From contig CM072811.1 in NCBI GenBank assembly GCA_037013495.1, positions 50,869,952 through 50,933,951 on the forward strand: a stretch of 64,000 bases of DNA, in the 5' to 3' direction. The notes under the pieces were generated by a model. The model had not been told where the DNA came from, made no database searches, and saw only the letters and a program-made list of their open reading frames with translations. Each line of letters opens with the position of its first letter. Position 1 is the stretch's first letter. The stretch comes from Hippophae tibetana (Eukaryota > Streptophyta > Magnoliopsida > Rosales > Elaeagnaceae). This document shows positions 35,501 to 48,687 of the stretch, in pieces. The translations under genes were made by a program, and so were the position numbers.

Positions 35501-36867
35501 ATTTGATTTTTATTTTCAGGGGAAAGAGTTGGTACGAACCTGAATGGTGGAAATTTGGAGATGAGAAATCGTAAGTGATATTGATATTTGCTACTTTGCA
35601 CCTTTCTTGGTTAACATTTATTGTACATTGACCAAAAAACAGTAAGGATTTTTCTTTTATAGTGGACCTTCTTAAATAATGCTATTATTGGCTAATGTGG
35701 TTAGCAAATAGCTATACTGATGATTTAATTTTATTTTTCGTGTTTTAAAAGATACTTCCGACATGCAGCTGGTTCACTCTTGATAATCTCCAAGACTTTG
35801 GCCGAGTATGTCAACATTAACAGGTTAGTTGTCCATGCCTTAGATGAAGAAAGAGGATCTGGTTGAGTACATATTTTTTTTCTTGTGTTTGAAACTAATT
35901 TTTTATTTTTTAATTCATTTAAAAAAAATCTAAAACTCATGTGGTAAAAATTTCTATTTTCTTCTTTCATTTCCTTTTAAGTTACAATAAAAAAATAAGT
36001 AAAGTCAACTAATGAAAGGAAAAGTGAACATGAAATATGGTTTAAAAAAAATAAATTACAAAAAACCATAAAAGGTGTGTAAAAATGGAACTGAGTTACA
36101 ACCTGATTTTGAACTTAAAAATGAAATTAATTATCAAACAACACATATTTTGAAAATTTGAGTTTAAAAACTGGAATTTGAAAGCAAAATTGGTTACTAA
36201 ACAAGGCCTTAGGTTTTCAAATGGATGGATGAAATTCAGGCTTTTATTTGCATTGAATTTAACTGTAAGAATTATATCTGTTTTTCGTGGTAAATTATGC
36301 ATATATGAAGCTGCAATATATAGTGTCTAATGATCTTGTTCATCATAACACAACTTTTTATTGGGTGATTTTATTGCATGCCTACAGCAGTTAGTAGTGA
36401 AGAAAATGTCAAAACTAGTTAAATGATAAACAAAAATATGGGAAAATCCATAGACAGTGATTGCTACATAGTTGTTTTACTAAATCTAGTTTTCATTTTG
36501 CACTAGAAAATCCTATGATAAAAGCTAAAAGCCTATGGGTTTCGTGTATGCAGTGCTTCATTAAAGACTTATGCTCATGATGATATATCAATTGGTTCAT
36601 GGATGATGGGTGTCCAAGTGACATACATTGACGACAATCACCTTTGCTGTGGTAGCATTAGCCGAGGTGATTTGCTGCCATACTTCAAATTTATGCTAGT
36701 TGACCTTTTTCTTTTCTGGTTAAAATTATAGGTTTCAGTATCTTACACTTTATAGCATTTTAAAATTATTTTAAACTTTTAAAGAGGACTTAAATTAGTT
36801 TGTAACTTGTGTTCTGATAAATGGCATTTAACGTTATTTTCCAGACAAATTGTGCTCACTAGCATAG
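32507..36867 (+). CDS. HPGT: Hydroxyproline O-galactosyltransferase-like (GT31), 12 exons, 341 aa
   Basis: Probable Golgi type II membrane enzyme adding the first galactose to hydroxyproline of arabinogalactan proteins. Exons: 32507-32631, 32974-33037, 33391-33440, 33527-33708, 34341-34401, 34549-34621, 35043-35166, 35271-35358, 35520-35570, 35752-35823, 36554-36666, 36845-36867. The total is 1026 nt and all junctions keep frame. A single signal-anchor (about residues 25-41, [15 protein letters not shown]) follows a basic N-terminus. The GT31 domain starts near [24 protein letters not shown] and EEWW-type [14 protein letters not shown] blocks are typical of the HPGT1-3 group. The DxD region reads K-V-N-D-N-I-D, with Asn at residue 219. 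The usual residue there, from memory, is Asp. The last exon encodes only the C-terminal DKLCSLA. The EMC7 relic lies upstream in the same orientation. Confidence 0.93.
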
Positions 36868-38762
36868 TCCAAGGTGATTTCTCTTTTCAACTATTGATGG
36901 CTTGTTGAGCTCGGCATTCAGTAAGCTTCAAGTGAAAATCAAAAGCTATTCTCATATACACAGCTTTGCAACCCCATTGAGCTGCCTTGAATTTTGGATA
37001 AGTGTAGGCTTTTCTATTTTACCCAGAGGTTGGCGAAATTTTTTCTAGGATATATATACACAGGTCGTTCCATTAATACCTTTTTCAGTATAGTAGTGCT
37101 TCTCTTTCATTCACATTCTAATATTTATCTTTAGTCGTATTACATCACTTACGGAGAAAAGAAAGAATGACTAAAGTTGTGTTATGAATTATTGGATGAG
37201 TTCAGAACGAATTGTTATTAATATTAAATTATTAATTCTTTTCGGTGGTTACGATTCATTTTTAAGACATTGGATTTGTTATTATCGATATGTGGTTGGT
37301 TTTAAGTATAGATAAAATGAATTATTTATCTCGCCCTGGTAACTTAATATTATCGTATTTTATTTAAATAACATATTATTTATAACGTAATATTATCGTA
37401 TTTTATTTAAATAAATCATATTTTATTTAAATAACATATTATTTATATCGTAACTATAATGTATCTAACTTTAAATATATGTATTTTTTTTATTAAATTT
37501 ATATTTTAAATTATCATTTATCATATTTTTTAATGTTTTTGTATTATTAATTATCTCATTTAATTCTATTTTTTAAGTCTATTAGAGATAAATAAGATAT
37601 CTCAATTAGTAACATCTTATTAAAAATTAAATTAGATAAAATAAAATTAATTTTAAAATTAATGTATTATCTTATGAATTTTATTAACATTTCATCTCAA
37701 TTTAAACATCTAATTTTAAGTGATTTGTGAAGTATTTTCCAAAGTCTAATAATGTTGGAAAACTTAAAGTGGTTGTTACAATTCATATAAAAATCTTTAG
37801 AATGGCTCTCATTGCGAATAGAGAGATTAAAACGAGCAGATCCGGAAAGTCACCCAAGTAGTTACCGTTGGATCTGCAAAGCTCCTAGCCCAGTTTTGAA
37901 AAGGGATGAAATATAATGATACAGTTGAGTTTTACATTGCACAAATATAGATGATTGGAAAGGTTAATAAATACTTTAACACCTTCCCTTTATGGGTGAG
38001 CTCCAGTAAATTTGTAGAAATAAAATTGATAAACCGTAACTGAAAATCTTTAATAGTATTCACTGTTCAGACAAGCAAAATAAACTTCTTGGAGCTTAAA
38101 CAATAATGGTGTGATTATTATCAGCCATTAAAGAGGAGTGAAAAGAGCCTTTCTTAGTCCCTTTTTCTTTCCCAAATTCTAATGTTTAATTCCAAAGTTA
38201 TTCATACTTTTTCATATTTTATATTAATTGTTACTACGTTTAAAGAAGATTTTAAGTAATTTAATATCAAACACAAAAAGTAATGAGTTTTTTATTACCT
38301 TTACTTTCTAATCCTATTTATTTTCACTCGGATTTCTATTACCAATTACTATCTGTGATTAGCAGACTAAGTCATCCAACGGGTTCAAGCTCTTACAGTA
38401 TGACCACAACCAGAAATTTGGCCTTAAGTAAGATAGGGCTCCACCACTTAAATAATAAAATACTTATTTCAAATTTAATACGTCTCATAATTTCAGGGAA
38501 AATAAGAAAATATCTAGAAAAAGGGATCATAAAAGCAAAATCAACATTTCAATAGCCAAAACTTTGGCCCATGCTCAAATTTTCTTTCTTCTCGTGATTT
38601 GATTTCAAAAAAGCCCAACAAAAATCTATTATTCGCAACCCAAGGACCCATTCCCAAAAGAATTTGAATAATAATGATGATGATGATAATAAGAGTATTA
38701 ATAAATATGGTATAACAATGGAAAGATATAACTATATTAATCACCAGATTGAAATTCAAGTT
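36868..38762. other. Intergenic DNA between convergent HPGT and CysRS genes
   Basis: Both flanking genes end here, so 3' untranslated regions of each are expected at the margins. 37320-37460 contains local reduplication of 'attttatttaaataacatattatttat'-type sequence. No coding sequence is recognised. The open frame 38283-38555 shows no known motif. Confidence 0.5.
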
Positions 38763-41700
38763 CTAACCTACGGTCCGGTCTTGAAGTGGGAGTGGTACTG
38801 CAGGTCTCCAAGTTGTCCCATCTGAGCTGTCCATAAGAGCAATACCCACATTAGCTAAATCTTTTCTAATTTCATCTGATTTTTCGAACTCCTTGTTTCT
38901 TCTTGCTTCTGTCCTCCCTTCAATTTTTTGCAATACTTCATCTTCTGTTAACTTAGCACGCTTCAGGGCTTTATCCTTCAGTTGCTGCAGAATCTGTAAC
39001 ACGGATAAAATTTTCAGAAATCACCCTATTTAGGGTCCAACTTTAACATATTTCACAAATAAGTATGAGGAAAGTGAACTATTTAATGTAAATTTCACCT
39101 ACCTGTATGAAAGGGAAGTTAAATGGATGCATAAAATTTTCACAATCCTATATGAAAATTAAGCACCGACTTGTGGCAAGTTACAAGTGTCTGGAATTTC
39201 ATTCCTATATGCTAATTATGTGGAAATAAAAATTGAGAAAATATATTAAAATGAATAGTGACTAAAAAATAGAACTAACTCAAACTAGATTGTAGGTATA
39301 ACTTAACCCTATATAGTGCTATATTGTGGGTTTCCCTAAAAAAATTAGTGAGCTGTAAAGCCTGTAATAAGTTATCATCAGAGAACTAATAACACCTGAG
39401 TATAAAGTTTATCTGCTCAGAAGACGATTTGAATATCATAAAATTAAGTGTTAAAATGGTAGGAAACTAGTGAGAATCATCAAGAGCTATATATCTCATG
39501 TACGCAAATGTTTGATGAATAGAAACCTTAATACTAGGAGCCACGAAACAATTATACCTCAGAATAGCTCTCAGACATCAATCCTAAAATGCTTAATGCT
39601 TTATTGATCATCTTTTCTAAGGCGGCAAGTGATTCAATTCGTAAATTCTGCTTCTTTCCCTGCATGCATTAAACAATCGCCATTACTCGGGCCAAGAATG
39701 TACTTTTTTTTCTTTCTTAAAAACCATAACAATGGCATCCATGCAAAAGTGTCATGAGAAGTCTGCATGAAAAAGCTACTAGTTCAAAAAATTAGCTGGC
39801 AACTAGTCCAATGAGCATTCAGATAAGTTTTTGGGGGAAGGAGAGGAGGGGAGGGGGAGTACAGTTTGCAGTCTTAAAGCATACAGTACATTATATCTCT
39901 CATGGTTTTCATCAAACAGAACAGAAGCACAAAATACATAGATGCAGCATAGAGAGCATCCCTCACACCTAACAAATACCAATAACAAAATCACACAACA
40001 ATGCACATGGTCCAATACCTTGCGAGTATGCAGCAGATCATTGATAGTTTTTAATGGGTCAGATAGGGCAGCCAAAACAACAGAAGTGTGAAGATCATCT
40101 AACATTGATGCCTGAAGAACGTTATGGAATTCATTGATGAGGTTCACTGTATCAGGTGGAATGGAATCTTTTAGAGTTGTCACGTTGTGATGGTACAAAA
40201 CGTTTTCACAATCATGTAATGTCTGCCATCAATCAAATAAAATAAAGTTCAAATGAGAAGGGGAAGGGGGAAAAAACACTTATACACTCACTATAAGCCA
40301 TGAGCCAGATTTTCTAAGACATAATCGGATGGGCGGAGTAGGGAGAATACTTTCCTTCTAGTACCTGATATATATAGAAAATACGGTCTGAAGCACTTTC
40401 AAGTTGTACATCAGAGTAGTTGACTGGTGATCGATAGTGGGTCCCCAGCAAGAAGAGTCTCAAAGCCAATGGATGATAAAGATCAATAACCTGGATGAAA
40501 GTTCATTCATTAAAAATGATGTATCAAGGACCAATACTTGTTTCCCCAAAAAAAAAGTGATCCCCACAAATGTTACAAAAGGTGTTACCTGCCGAATTGT
40601 GAAGAAGTTCCCAAGGGATTTAGACATTTTCTCAGAGTCAATAGTGACAAAACCATTGTGTATCCAGTAGCTTATATTACTCTGCTGACATGCAGCACAG
40701 CTCTGAGCAATTTCGTTTTCATGGTGTGGAAAGACAAGGTCCATTCCACCACCATGTATGTCAAAAGAGTATCCCAGATAAGCAGCACTCATGGCGCTGC
40801 ACTCGATATGCCAACCAGGTCTTCCAGGTCCCCATGGACTGTCCCAAAAGGGTTCCCCCTCTTTTGCAGACTGCAAAGGAACAAAAGGTTTCCATAGTAG
40901 TTAATAACTAAATCCTGTGACTGACCCACTTGATTTCCCATGTGATAAAAGAGAAGTTCTATCTTCTATGTACGAAGAAAAATTCAATCTCCTTGTTCGT
41001 TATGCTAAGACAACAATGGAATTAATTAATGAAATTATAATGGAATTAAGTCAAAGAATAGTGAAGAATCTGGAGCCTGACAGAAAACTAAGGAATCTTA
41101 TAAGGTATAATTTCATTGAAAGTACGCTCAATATTCACCTCCATACAAAAGCATACAACTGGTGCCATATTGTATATTGGCACCTGTCTGCTCAGTAAAC
41201 GACTTAAACTGGTCTGCTGCTTTACATTATGAGCTAACATGAATATGCCAAGAGGGACCATAGGTTAGAATAGTATAATCTGAAGTTTTCCGTTTCATAA
41301 CTGGACATCAAATGCAGTTCAAATTTGTGTAGTACTTCTTATTTATTTTTCAGTGAATGTACAAATGTTTCTTTCCTCTGAGAACTAGGCATTATAATAC
41401 TACCTTCCATAATGCAAAATCAGCAAGATTTTTCTTCCTTGAGTCAACAGCCACCCGCTCACCAGCTCGGTTATCTTCTAGCCTTCGACCAGATAGACGA
41501 CCATATTCTGGAAATTTATCTACGTTAAAGTACACATCCCCATCTACTTTGTACGCATACCCATTATCAATGATCTGCAAAGAAGAATGTTCAGAAATCA
41601 ATAGATAATATATTCTGCATTGTTAGAGACAATATCATAAATTGACACCCCCCCTTCCCTCCCTCTATCACACGTGCAAATACATAATTTTTTTTAGATA

Positions 41701-43501
41701 AGAACAACTAAGTCTTACATAATAATCACACTCTCATTGCCCCAAAGTTAACGACTCATCCAATTTTCCCTAAGACATTAAGAAGAACTACCTGTGTTAT
41801 CATATCAATGATTTGTGGCATGTGGTCGGATACTCGTGGTTCCACAGAAGGATCCAGGCAACGAAGATGAACCATATCTTTATTGAACTCTTCACAAAAG
41901 CGTTTGCTCAAAGCAATAGGATCCTCCCCCAATTCATTTGCTCTAGAAATTATCTACATAATTTGGAAAGTGCAGACTAAGCTATTCCTGTCATACAAAT
42001 AATTGTTGAAAGTAATTTATATTTGATATGCTCCTTGGTTAACATACACACCAGAAGGGTGTTTGCAAATATTAGGGGCTCATGCTGTCAACTCTTGGGA
42101 AACTGCCGAATGTATAGCAAAAATAGGATTAATCCTGTCCTGTTGAAGCTTATGTTACTCTAAGAATATGCTGAGGGGGAAATTGCTGAAAAGAGCAAGG
42201 AGTGTTCAACAAGGGAAAATGTTGAAGGTGGTGGGTAAGCACACTATTATGGAGTTGAATAATGATGAGAACTTTGAGCTTAACAGTGTCACATCTCTGC
42301 AAGAAGTTAAGGTTAACTGTGCTACTGATAGCATGGAAAGGAAAATCACTCCAATGGGTGTTAGTTTTCTTGCAAAATCTACAACATGTGGACAGCTTGA
42401 GAAGGCAGTGCCAAGTAGGAAAACAAAGGAGATGGCTAGTGACTGATTACTCTAAAACTCGATTTGATGGAAGATTGTTGCTGCTTGTTCAGATTAAGAA
42501 GCTGCTAGGGTCTTCTTATTATCTTTGGTTAGTTCTGCTACTATTGCTTCTTTCTGTTTATTGGGTTCTACTTGATAGATCAAGTATAAAAATAATATTT
42601 ACCCTTTTCTTAATAACTTAAGCTTTTAGAAGAGTTAAATTTCTAACAACTTCTAACATAGTATTAGAGCTGAAAATCCTGTGTTCAAGGCCCAATAACT
42701 CTAATTATTGAACTGTAAACATGGCCATCATGGTCCATATAACCAACACTTATGGGGGAGTAATAGATGATAAAAATGATGTTAATCTTTCTCCCGAAGA
42801 GAGTTGGTTTCTCAACAAATTTTTCCTTTTTTTTCAAATAAATCTATCTGTTGACCCAAAACAAAAACAGCCAACAAATATATTTCCTATAATGATAACA
42901 ATTGTAAATTTCCAACTTAATTCTGAATTGTTTGAACTTACTTTGTCATCAACATCTGTGAAATTACGAACATAGCAGACTTTGTATCCCAAATACCGAA
43001 GATATCTGCCTGATTCTCAAACAAAAAACAACAACAGCATCCAATTAATATCTGAGAAAATACATACACGTCTATTTGAGAAGTAGCAAAGCATAAACAT
43101 CAGATTTTGACGGGCTGAAAAAGGGATGACCTATATAGAATATCGAAAGTAACATAAACGCGAGCGTGGCCAATGTGACTGAGATCATAGGCAGTGACTC
43201 CACACACATACATTCCAACCTTTCCATCAACTTTGGGCTTGAATATCTCCTTCTTTCTGCTCATAGTGTTGTATAACCAAAGCTCCGACGACCGTGGACC
43301 TTCTGATTTGGCTCCTTCCGGTTTACTGCTAATTATCTCACCCATCGAAGCAACTGGAGAGCTAGAAGAACTGAGGCAACGAATATTGGGCTTTAATATT
43401 GCAAGGCGAAGGGCTCGGAATTGAATCGGTCGAGTCGAGTTAGGGAATTGGGAGAATTGGATAGAGAACAAGGGTTTGTAGCATTTTAGCAGAGTAGCCA
43501 T
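38763..43501 (-). CDS. SYCO: Cysteinyl-tRNA synthetase, organellar type, 9 exons, 570 aa
   Basis: Class I synthetase that charges tRNA-Cys. Exons (minus): 43501-43131, 43005-42942, 41953-41792, 41574-41404, 40870-40589, 40490-40365, 40222-40019, 39659-39558, 38993-38763. The total is 1713 nt and all junctions keep frame. The ATP-binding signatures are HIGH at residues 109-112 (in [14 protein letters not shown]) and KMSKS at 337-341. Zinc ligands by homology are C100, C280, H305 and E309. The first about 70 residues are rich in Ser, Arg and hydrophobics and lack acidic residues until the SMGE region, typical of a plastid/mitochondrial presequence. A second in-frame Met (residue 53) could give a shorter form. 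Intron 2 (42941-41954) is long and holds LTR-like sequence. It most resembles Arabidopsis At2g31170 (SYCO) from memory. Confidence 0.95.
42203..42670 (+). repeat. LTR-plus-primer-site remnant in intron 2 of CysRS
   Basis: A segment of about 456 bp begins TGTTCAAC (42203) and ends CTTCTAACA (42658), giving TGTT/AACA ends. It is followed at once by TAGTATTAGAGC (42659-42670), two changes from the TGGTATCAGAGC primer site. A purine tract GAGGGGGAAA lies about 20 bp before it. Taken together this resembles one LTR with the start of an internal region, antisense to the host gene. There is no second LTR, so the call is tentative. Open frames inside it (42168-42446) match no known protein. Confidence 0.4.
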
Positions 43502-46143
43502 AAGCGATTCTTGGACCGCTTATTGAGTCGGTGAAGCTCTCGCTCAATGTTTCTCTTTACCTTTACTGTTTGTGCTTCGTATATGACTTATCTACAACAC
43601 TACAACGAACGAGAGGCTTCTCTGCTCAAAATTGAGAGTCATGATGAATAAAATTCGTAAAAATCTATAGGTAAATTACTTAAATAACAATACAAAACTC
43701 TTAATAATAAAAATATTATTTGATACTATTATATTAAATCAAATCAAATTAAATAATTTTTTATATTAAACAGTTCTGTATAATTATTGTGTGATATTGG
43801 ACTCTTTTATATTTGAGTTAAACATAAAAATAATTTTTTATACTAAACAGTTATATATAATTATTGTGTTACATTTGAATTTTTAATACGTGTTATAATT
43901 ATAAATTTTATAAAATATTATTTTTTAATAAGTAAAAAAATGTTTTTCACTCCGCAATACAACAATAGCCAGAGACTCAAAATGTTCACTCAATTTTGGA
44001 TGACAAATTATATTAATTTATATAAAATTATAAGTAATATTATATACTATTATAAAAATTTAAAAATTTAAATATTAAATTGTATGAACTAAATTATTAA
44101 AAATTAAATCATATTCTCTTTTATAAGAGTATAATAGACCTTCTTTTTAACAAATGAGTAGAACAGACTTCAGCGTGTAATACTACCGGTAAATATCAAG
44201 TGTGTTGCAAGTAATAATGTTTAAGTTATATAAATATGAATAATTATAATTTTTAAATTAATAAAATAGTAAATGAAATATACATGTTACATAAAATTGC
44301 CATAGTTATCATTTTCTTTAAACTTTTAATTAATTATGATTACATGCATTTAATTTCCTAGATTACATTATATTTTTGACTTAATTTACAGAATTTTGTA
44401 TCATAGGAGTATCCATGTTTAGAAATTAGTATTCATTTTTATCCATATTTTTTAAGAATTTCAATTTAATACATATATTTATTAAATGATTTTAAAATTA
44501 ATAATTTTAAATAATGTATGAATTTAATTTAGGAAATTCAATTGATGCATCACTTAACTTAAAAATAAAACATTTTCATCCTTTTATGTGAGACCAAAAT
44601 CATTTAATCTAAGATCTACCAACTGAATTTTATAAATTAAACTTATATCCAGTTTAAAATTGTTAATTTTAAAACGATTAAACAAATAAGGATACTAAAT
44701 TAAAAATATTTAAAAACATAAGTGAATCATTCTTTAAATATAGATACCTCTATGTTACCAAACCCTAATTGTTGGGTTTGATTTACATGTTCTTATTATT
44801 ATAAAAAATACTATAGCTCATCGCAGGATAGTTCTATGCATCACCATGATATTCCCCTTGAGACTACAAAAATGGAAAATGAAAATGAAAAGTCTTTTTA
44901 AATCAAATATAGAAGTGAAAAGAGAAAGTTGGACCCTTTATGTATGTCATGCAGTGTTGTTACAGGAAACAAAGTCCACTCTACGAGCTTTGATGGGACA
45001 CAAAATGTAGAGGTAAAATCTCAAATTCATAAAGGATAAAAGATAGGTCACAACACAACACAACTAATGCAAGAATACCAGCTTAATGTCTTTTATTATT
45101 TTATGTAATAAATTATTCTTCTTTTTTTGAATAAATAATATCACAAAGACAAATAACTAATCTTTTTCATTTTATTTTTAATATTTTTTTAATTATTATT
45201 AAGATATCACTTTTATAAATTATCTTTATAATAAACAACAATAACTACAAAATTAATATAAAAATTAAAATTTAATCATTTATCCTTATATTTTCACTTT
45301 TAATAACAAATTAAAATACCTAAACTGTTACAAAAAAAATAACAAAATGCTTAAACTACTCTAATATAACTAAGATTCTTTATTACATTGATCATTTATC
45401 TCAAGATAATGTTATAATAGAATTTATAAAAATAATAAATCTCTCCTGAGTTAACCTTTTATTAGAGCTCATGATATTTAATACCAAAATTTATAAAAAT
45501 GCATGTTTACGCACATTGCTATAGATAAAATCAAGGCATTAGTACGACCGTTCATTTGTGATAATATTATTTCTGTTCTTTCTTTCTTTTATAAAATATG
45601 CTTAGCAAATTCACATCTCTTCTCACATTGCTCTTGCTCAACCTAGACAGAGACAAAAGAGTTGAAGTGCTCATATCAACTGAAAGCTTCACTAATCTCG
45701 ATTTGCAGCAAGGTCTCCAAAATTCAAGAACAAATTTTGTAAAAGAAAAATACCACCTAGCTACTAACGATGGGAATCTACAGAGTCAAAAGTTGGTTTT
45801 GAATAGAAAAATACTAGGGTAAGTTCATTGGGAGTCAACCCAACCATTGTGCCAATAATAAAAGGTCAAGGCAACCAATAAGTGTAAATCCTCTATCTAT
45901 TGTGTTTGTTCACATTCCCAACATTAGCGTCCCTGCCTGTAAGTAAACGAAGTTAAGAAGTGAAACTATATACTGTTGAAAAAAAAACAAACAAAAGAAA
46001 AGAGCAAGCTTTAAAAATCATACTATGCATGGACATACAAAGTTTCTAGTCCAGCATGATGAGAATGATAGATTATAACATTCGTTGCATATAACAGAGA
46101 TGTAGAACTAAGAAAAATATCAAGCATCAATAACTATCCCAAA
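43502..46143. other. Intergenic DNA between CysRS and the acidic-protein gene
   Basis: The first about 130 bp should be the CysRS 5' untranslated region and promoter. The rest is AT-rich. An open frame at 45598-45822 (74 codons) has no recognised domain and is not called. The part after about 45830 is less AT-rich and may include the 3' untranslated region of the downstream minus-strand gene. Confidence 0.5.
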
Positions 46144-46162
46144 CCCCCCCCCCCCCCCCCCC
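46144..46162 (-). repeat. 19-nt C homopolymer (G-run in the acidic-gene 3' UTR)
   Basis: A run of 19 C on the plus strand is followed by about 9 A. In the sense of the acidic-protein gene it reads as a long T-run and then 19 consecutive G, starting about 16 nt after the stop codon. If transcribed it would be a G-run able to form quadruplexes. Homopolymer length is prone to sequencing error. Confidence 0.9.
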
Positions 46163-46177
46163 AAAAAAAAACATACT

Positions 46178-48687
46178 TCATTTCCTCCTCTTTGCGGGTG
46201 GCTCAGGTATCTCTTCCTCCTCGTCTTCATCTTCGTCTTCTTCTTCCCCATCTTCATCATCGTCTTCATCATCTTCCTCCTCATCATCATCATCCCCTTC
46301 ACTTCCACCAGCCCCATTGGTCTCAGGGTCATCCTCTGCATCTTCCTCACCTTCCTCTTCCCCAGGTGCATCATCATTGTCACCACCTTCATCATCCTGA
46401 TCATCAACATTCTCATTATCATCATCTTCTTCTTCATCGTCATCCTCAGTGCCACTGCTATCTTTATTCTCAGGACCAGGTTTCTTCATTGCATAAAGCT
46501 CGGAAGTAGGAAACCTGCAAACGATTTGCATTTGTCCTGCTCCTAAGAGAGGCAATAACAGAAACTTTGAACAAGCCAACCAAGAAGGAAAAGATAGATA
46601 TCACTAACCCTCTTAAGGTGTCAGGATATGTCAACGACACAACTAGTTTGTTGACCAGAGATCCCATCTGAAAACCCCAAAACTAGACTAAATAAATACC
46701 ACGTTAAAATCTTCTTGTAGAACAAAATATGAATGAAACTAGGTATAGAGACAAGCAATTGTTTCATTGTTTGAATGGGTGGAATGAGGGATTTGAAGTT
46801 GTTGAAGGACAAAAGGGATTCAGTGAAAAAGAATAAATAAATGGATCACTATTTTGTGTCTAATTGAAAAATCTGCAGCTTTCATCTCTAAATAATTTAG
46901 TCAGCGAAAAATGCTATATAGTTGATGACTAATCTTTCTCAATTGTCCCCAATCTGTGCTAGGCTGCACAAACAGGAAGAAATGGCAAGACATGCCTCTA
47001 CAAACGACAATGTCTCGACAGTTGTGTCAATAACAAGGTACCACTGACTACATGTATGCAACATTACAAAAACAAGAGGAAGAAAATCCATAATTCCATA
47101 TTATGGTAAACATTACAAAACTATTATGACCATCAGTACATAAGTAGCCTAACTCATCCAACGATTTGAACTTACATCAAATCATGATACTTCCAATTAA
47201 GATACTTAAATCTTTCAATGCAATGACCCAATGGAATACCCAGCCTAAAGTAGGCCCTAGACAAATCATTCGAAGCCCTAGCCCTTCAATTAATTACCTT
47301 TTTCTGTTCAATCCACAGGGTTGTTAAACTTGCTATAAACCCGTCCCCCTCCTCCAAAGAAGAAAATGTTTTTTGTTTAAATTTGAAAACAATAAGAGAC
47401 TGAAATGAAATGAAACAAAAATTTACTCTGATTTACCAAAACCCAAACTTTTCTCGTTTGATACTCATTTATCTTCTTCAAGCTCAGCCTACCAACTTAT
47501 CAACAGCTAATATGTTATCATTTTTTGTATCACTGCAGAAATCTTGTGAATTCTTTCCCACTAATCTAGAAATTAAATATTGAATAAAACTATATACGTG
47601 GCCTAACTTTTAAAAAGTACTATGTTATACACTAAATTAGCAAACTCACGCAATGCGAAAAAAGTCAAAAAAAACAACTGGAACGAAAAGAGTATGCAAT
47701 AACTAATTGTGCACAGCAAATAAGCACATAGAAAAGACCTAATTAGCAAAACTAGTCTAACATAACAAACCAAAATTATACAAGTAGTACTTAATACCAG
47801 AGCTATGAACACGATAGTCTACTCAAGAAAATGGTCAAAATAGTTCCTCAATTGTGAAGAAGTGTGCACTTTAGTCCTATTACCATTTGGGTGGCACCTT
47901 CTAGTCGCTTATTTCTATTTTCTACAAAAATGTTAATTTTATTTAGCACCAAGAACGGCCAAGTAAGAGATTAAAGTGCACATTTGTGCAAAATTAGGGA
48001 CTAAATAATGCTGTGTTTAAGGAACAAAGGAACTAAATTTTATACTATAGTGTCTATGTTGTATAAATAGGGGACTAAGTGTCCGTCTGGAACTACTTTT
48101 TCTTTTGGTTGATAGAGGTTTCAAATGAATTAAAACGCTTTCAAAGATATATGGAAAAAACGATGAAAAGTGATTTCGAAATTTTGAGAAACATTATTTT
48201 TGCTTTTAGAATACTTACTTTTGAGATAAGTAGTTTAGTATGCATGCTTATCACGTAAATTAATTACCAAAATACAACTCTAAACCACTTCTAACGAATA
48301 CTAACAAGTACCTTAATGCTTCTCTTTAAACCACTCTTAATCAAATTACTCCATTTAAAACCACTTTACTTGAAACCACTTAGAGAAGCACATCTCAACG
48401 GGCCATATATGTGCCTAATCAAATAATTATGAGATTAAACTGATTATTTTCAAGAAAAGTTGCATTTCAGGGCTGATTTCCTGCAATACTCAAATAAACC
48501 CCTAGGCAACCAAAATGATTCAAATTAAAGCAGAGCCCACCAAATTGATACTATTAAACTAAGGTAAAACAATTGCAACCAAAATTAAGAACAAGGATTA
48601 ACAAAAATAGAAAGAATCGCGGAACTCTACCATCACGAGGAACAAAGTAACCGACTTTGCAGCAAAAATGGTCGTCTCAACCACCAT
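46178..48687 (-). CDS. Small, extremely acidic protein with terminal KRRK, 3 exons, 150 aa
   Basis: Exons (minus): 48687-48631, 46667-46609, 46514-46178. The total is 453 nt in frame. The N-terminal 40 residues (MVVETTIFAAKSVTLFLVM, then MGSLVNKLVVSLTYPDTLRG) are mostly hydrophobic and uncharged. Residues from about 58 to 143 are almost all Asp/Glu with a few Gly/Ser. The protein ends PPAKRRK, a short basic nuclear-localisation-like tail. The pattern recalls prothymosin-like or histone-binding acidic chaperones, but no domain is recognised and the function is unknown. The first intron is long (1963 bp, 48630-46668). Exon 2 starts with its own Met, so a 131-aa form starting at 46667 is possible if exon 1 is untranslated. 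Splice sites are inferred by frame and consensus only. Confidence 0.75.
47841..48004. repeat. Fold-back (MITE-like) element in intron 1 of the acidic-protein gene
   Basis: The left arm starting 'tagttcctcaattgtg' through 'gtgcactttagtcc' is an imperfect inverted repeat of the right arm 'attaaagtgcac' through 'aaaattagggacta'. The arms are about 40 bp each and enclose about 80 bp. No clear target duplication is seen. It resembles the widespread plant sequences built from 'gggactaaagtgcac', but the family is not assigned. Confidence 0.4.

Noticed and set aside
42168..42621. Overlapping 92- and 119-codon frames as a gene nested in CysRS intron 2
   Set aside because: They lie within the LTR-like segment and resemble no known protein.
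46120..46509. Met-rich and His/Pro-rich frames opposite or beside the acidic exon
   Set aside because: They are shadows of the GAT/GAA-rich acidic coding sequence in other frames.
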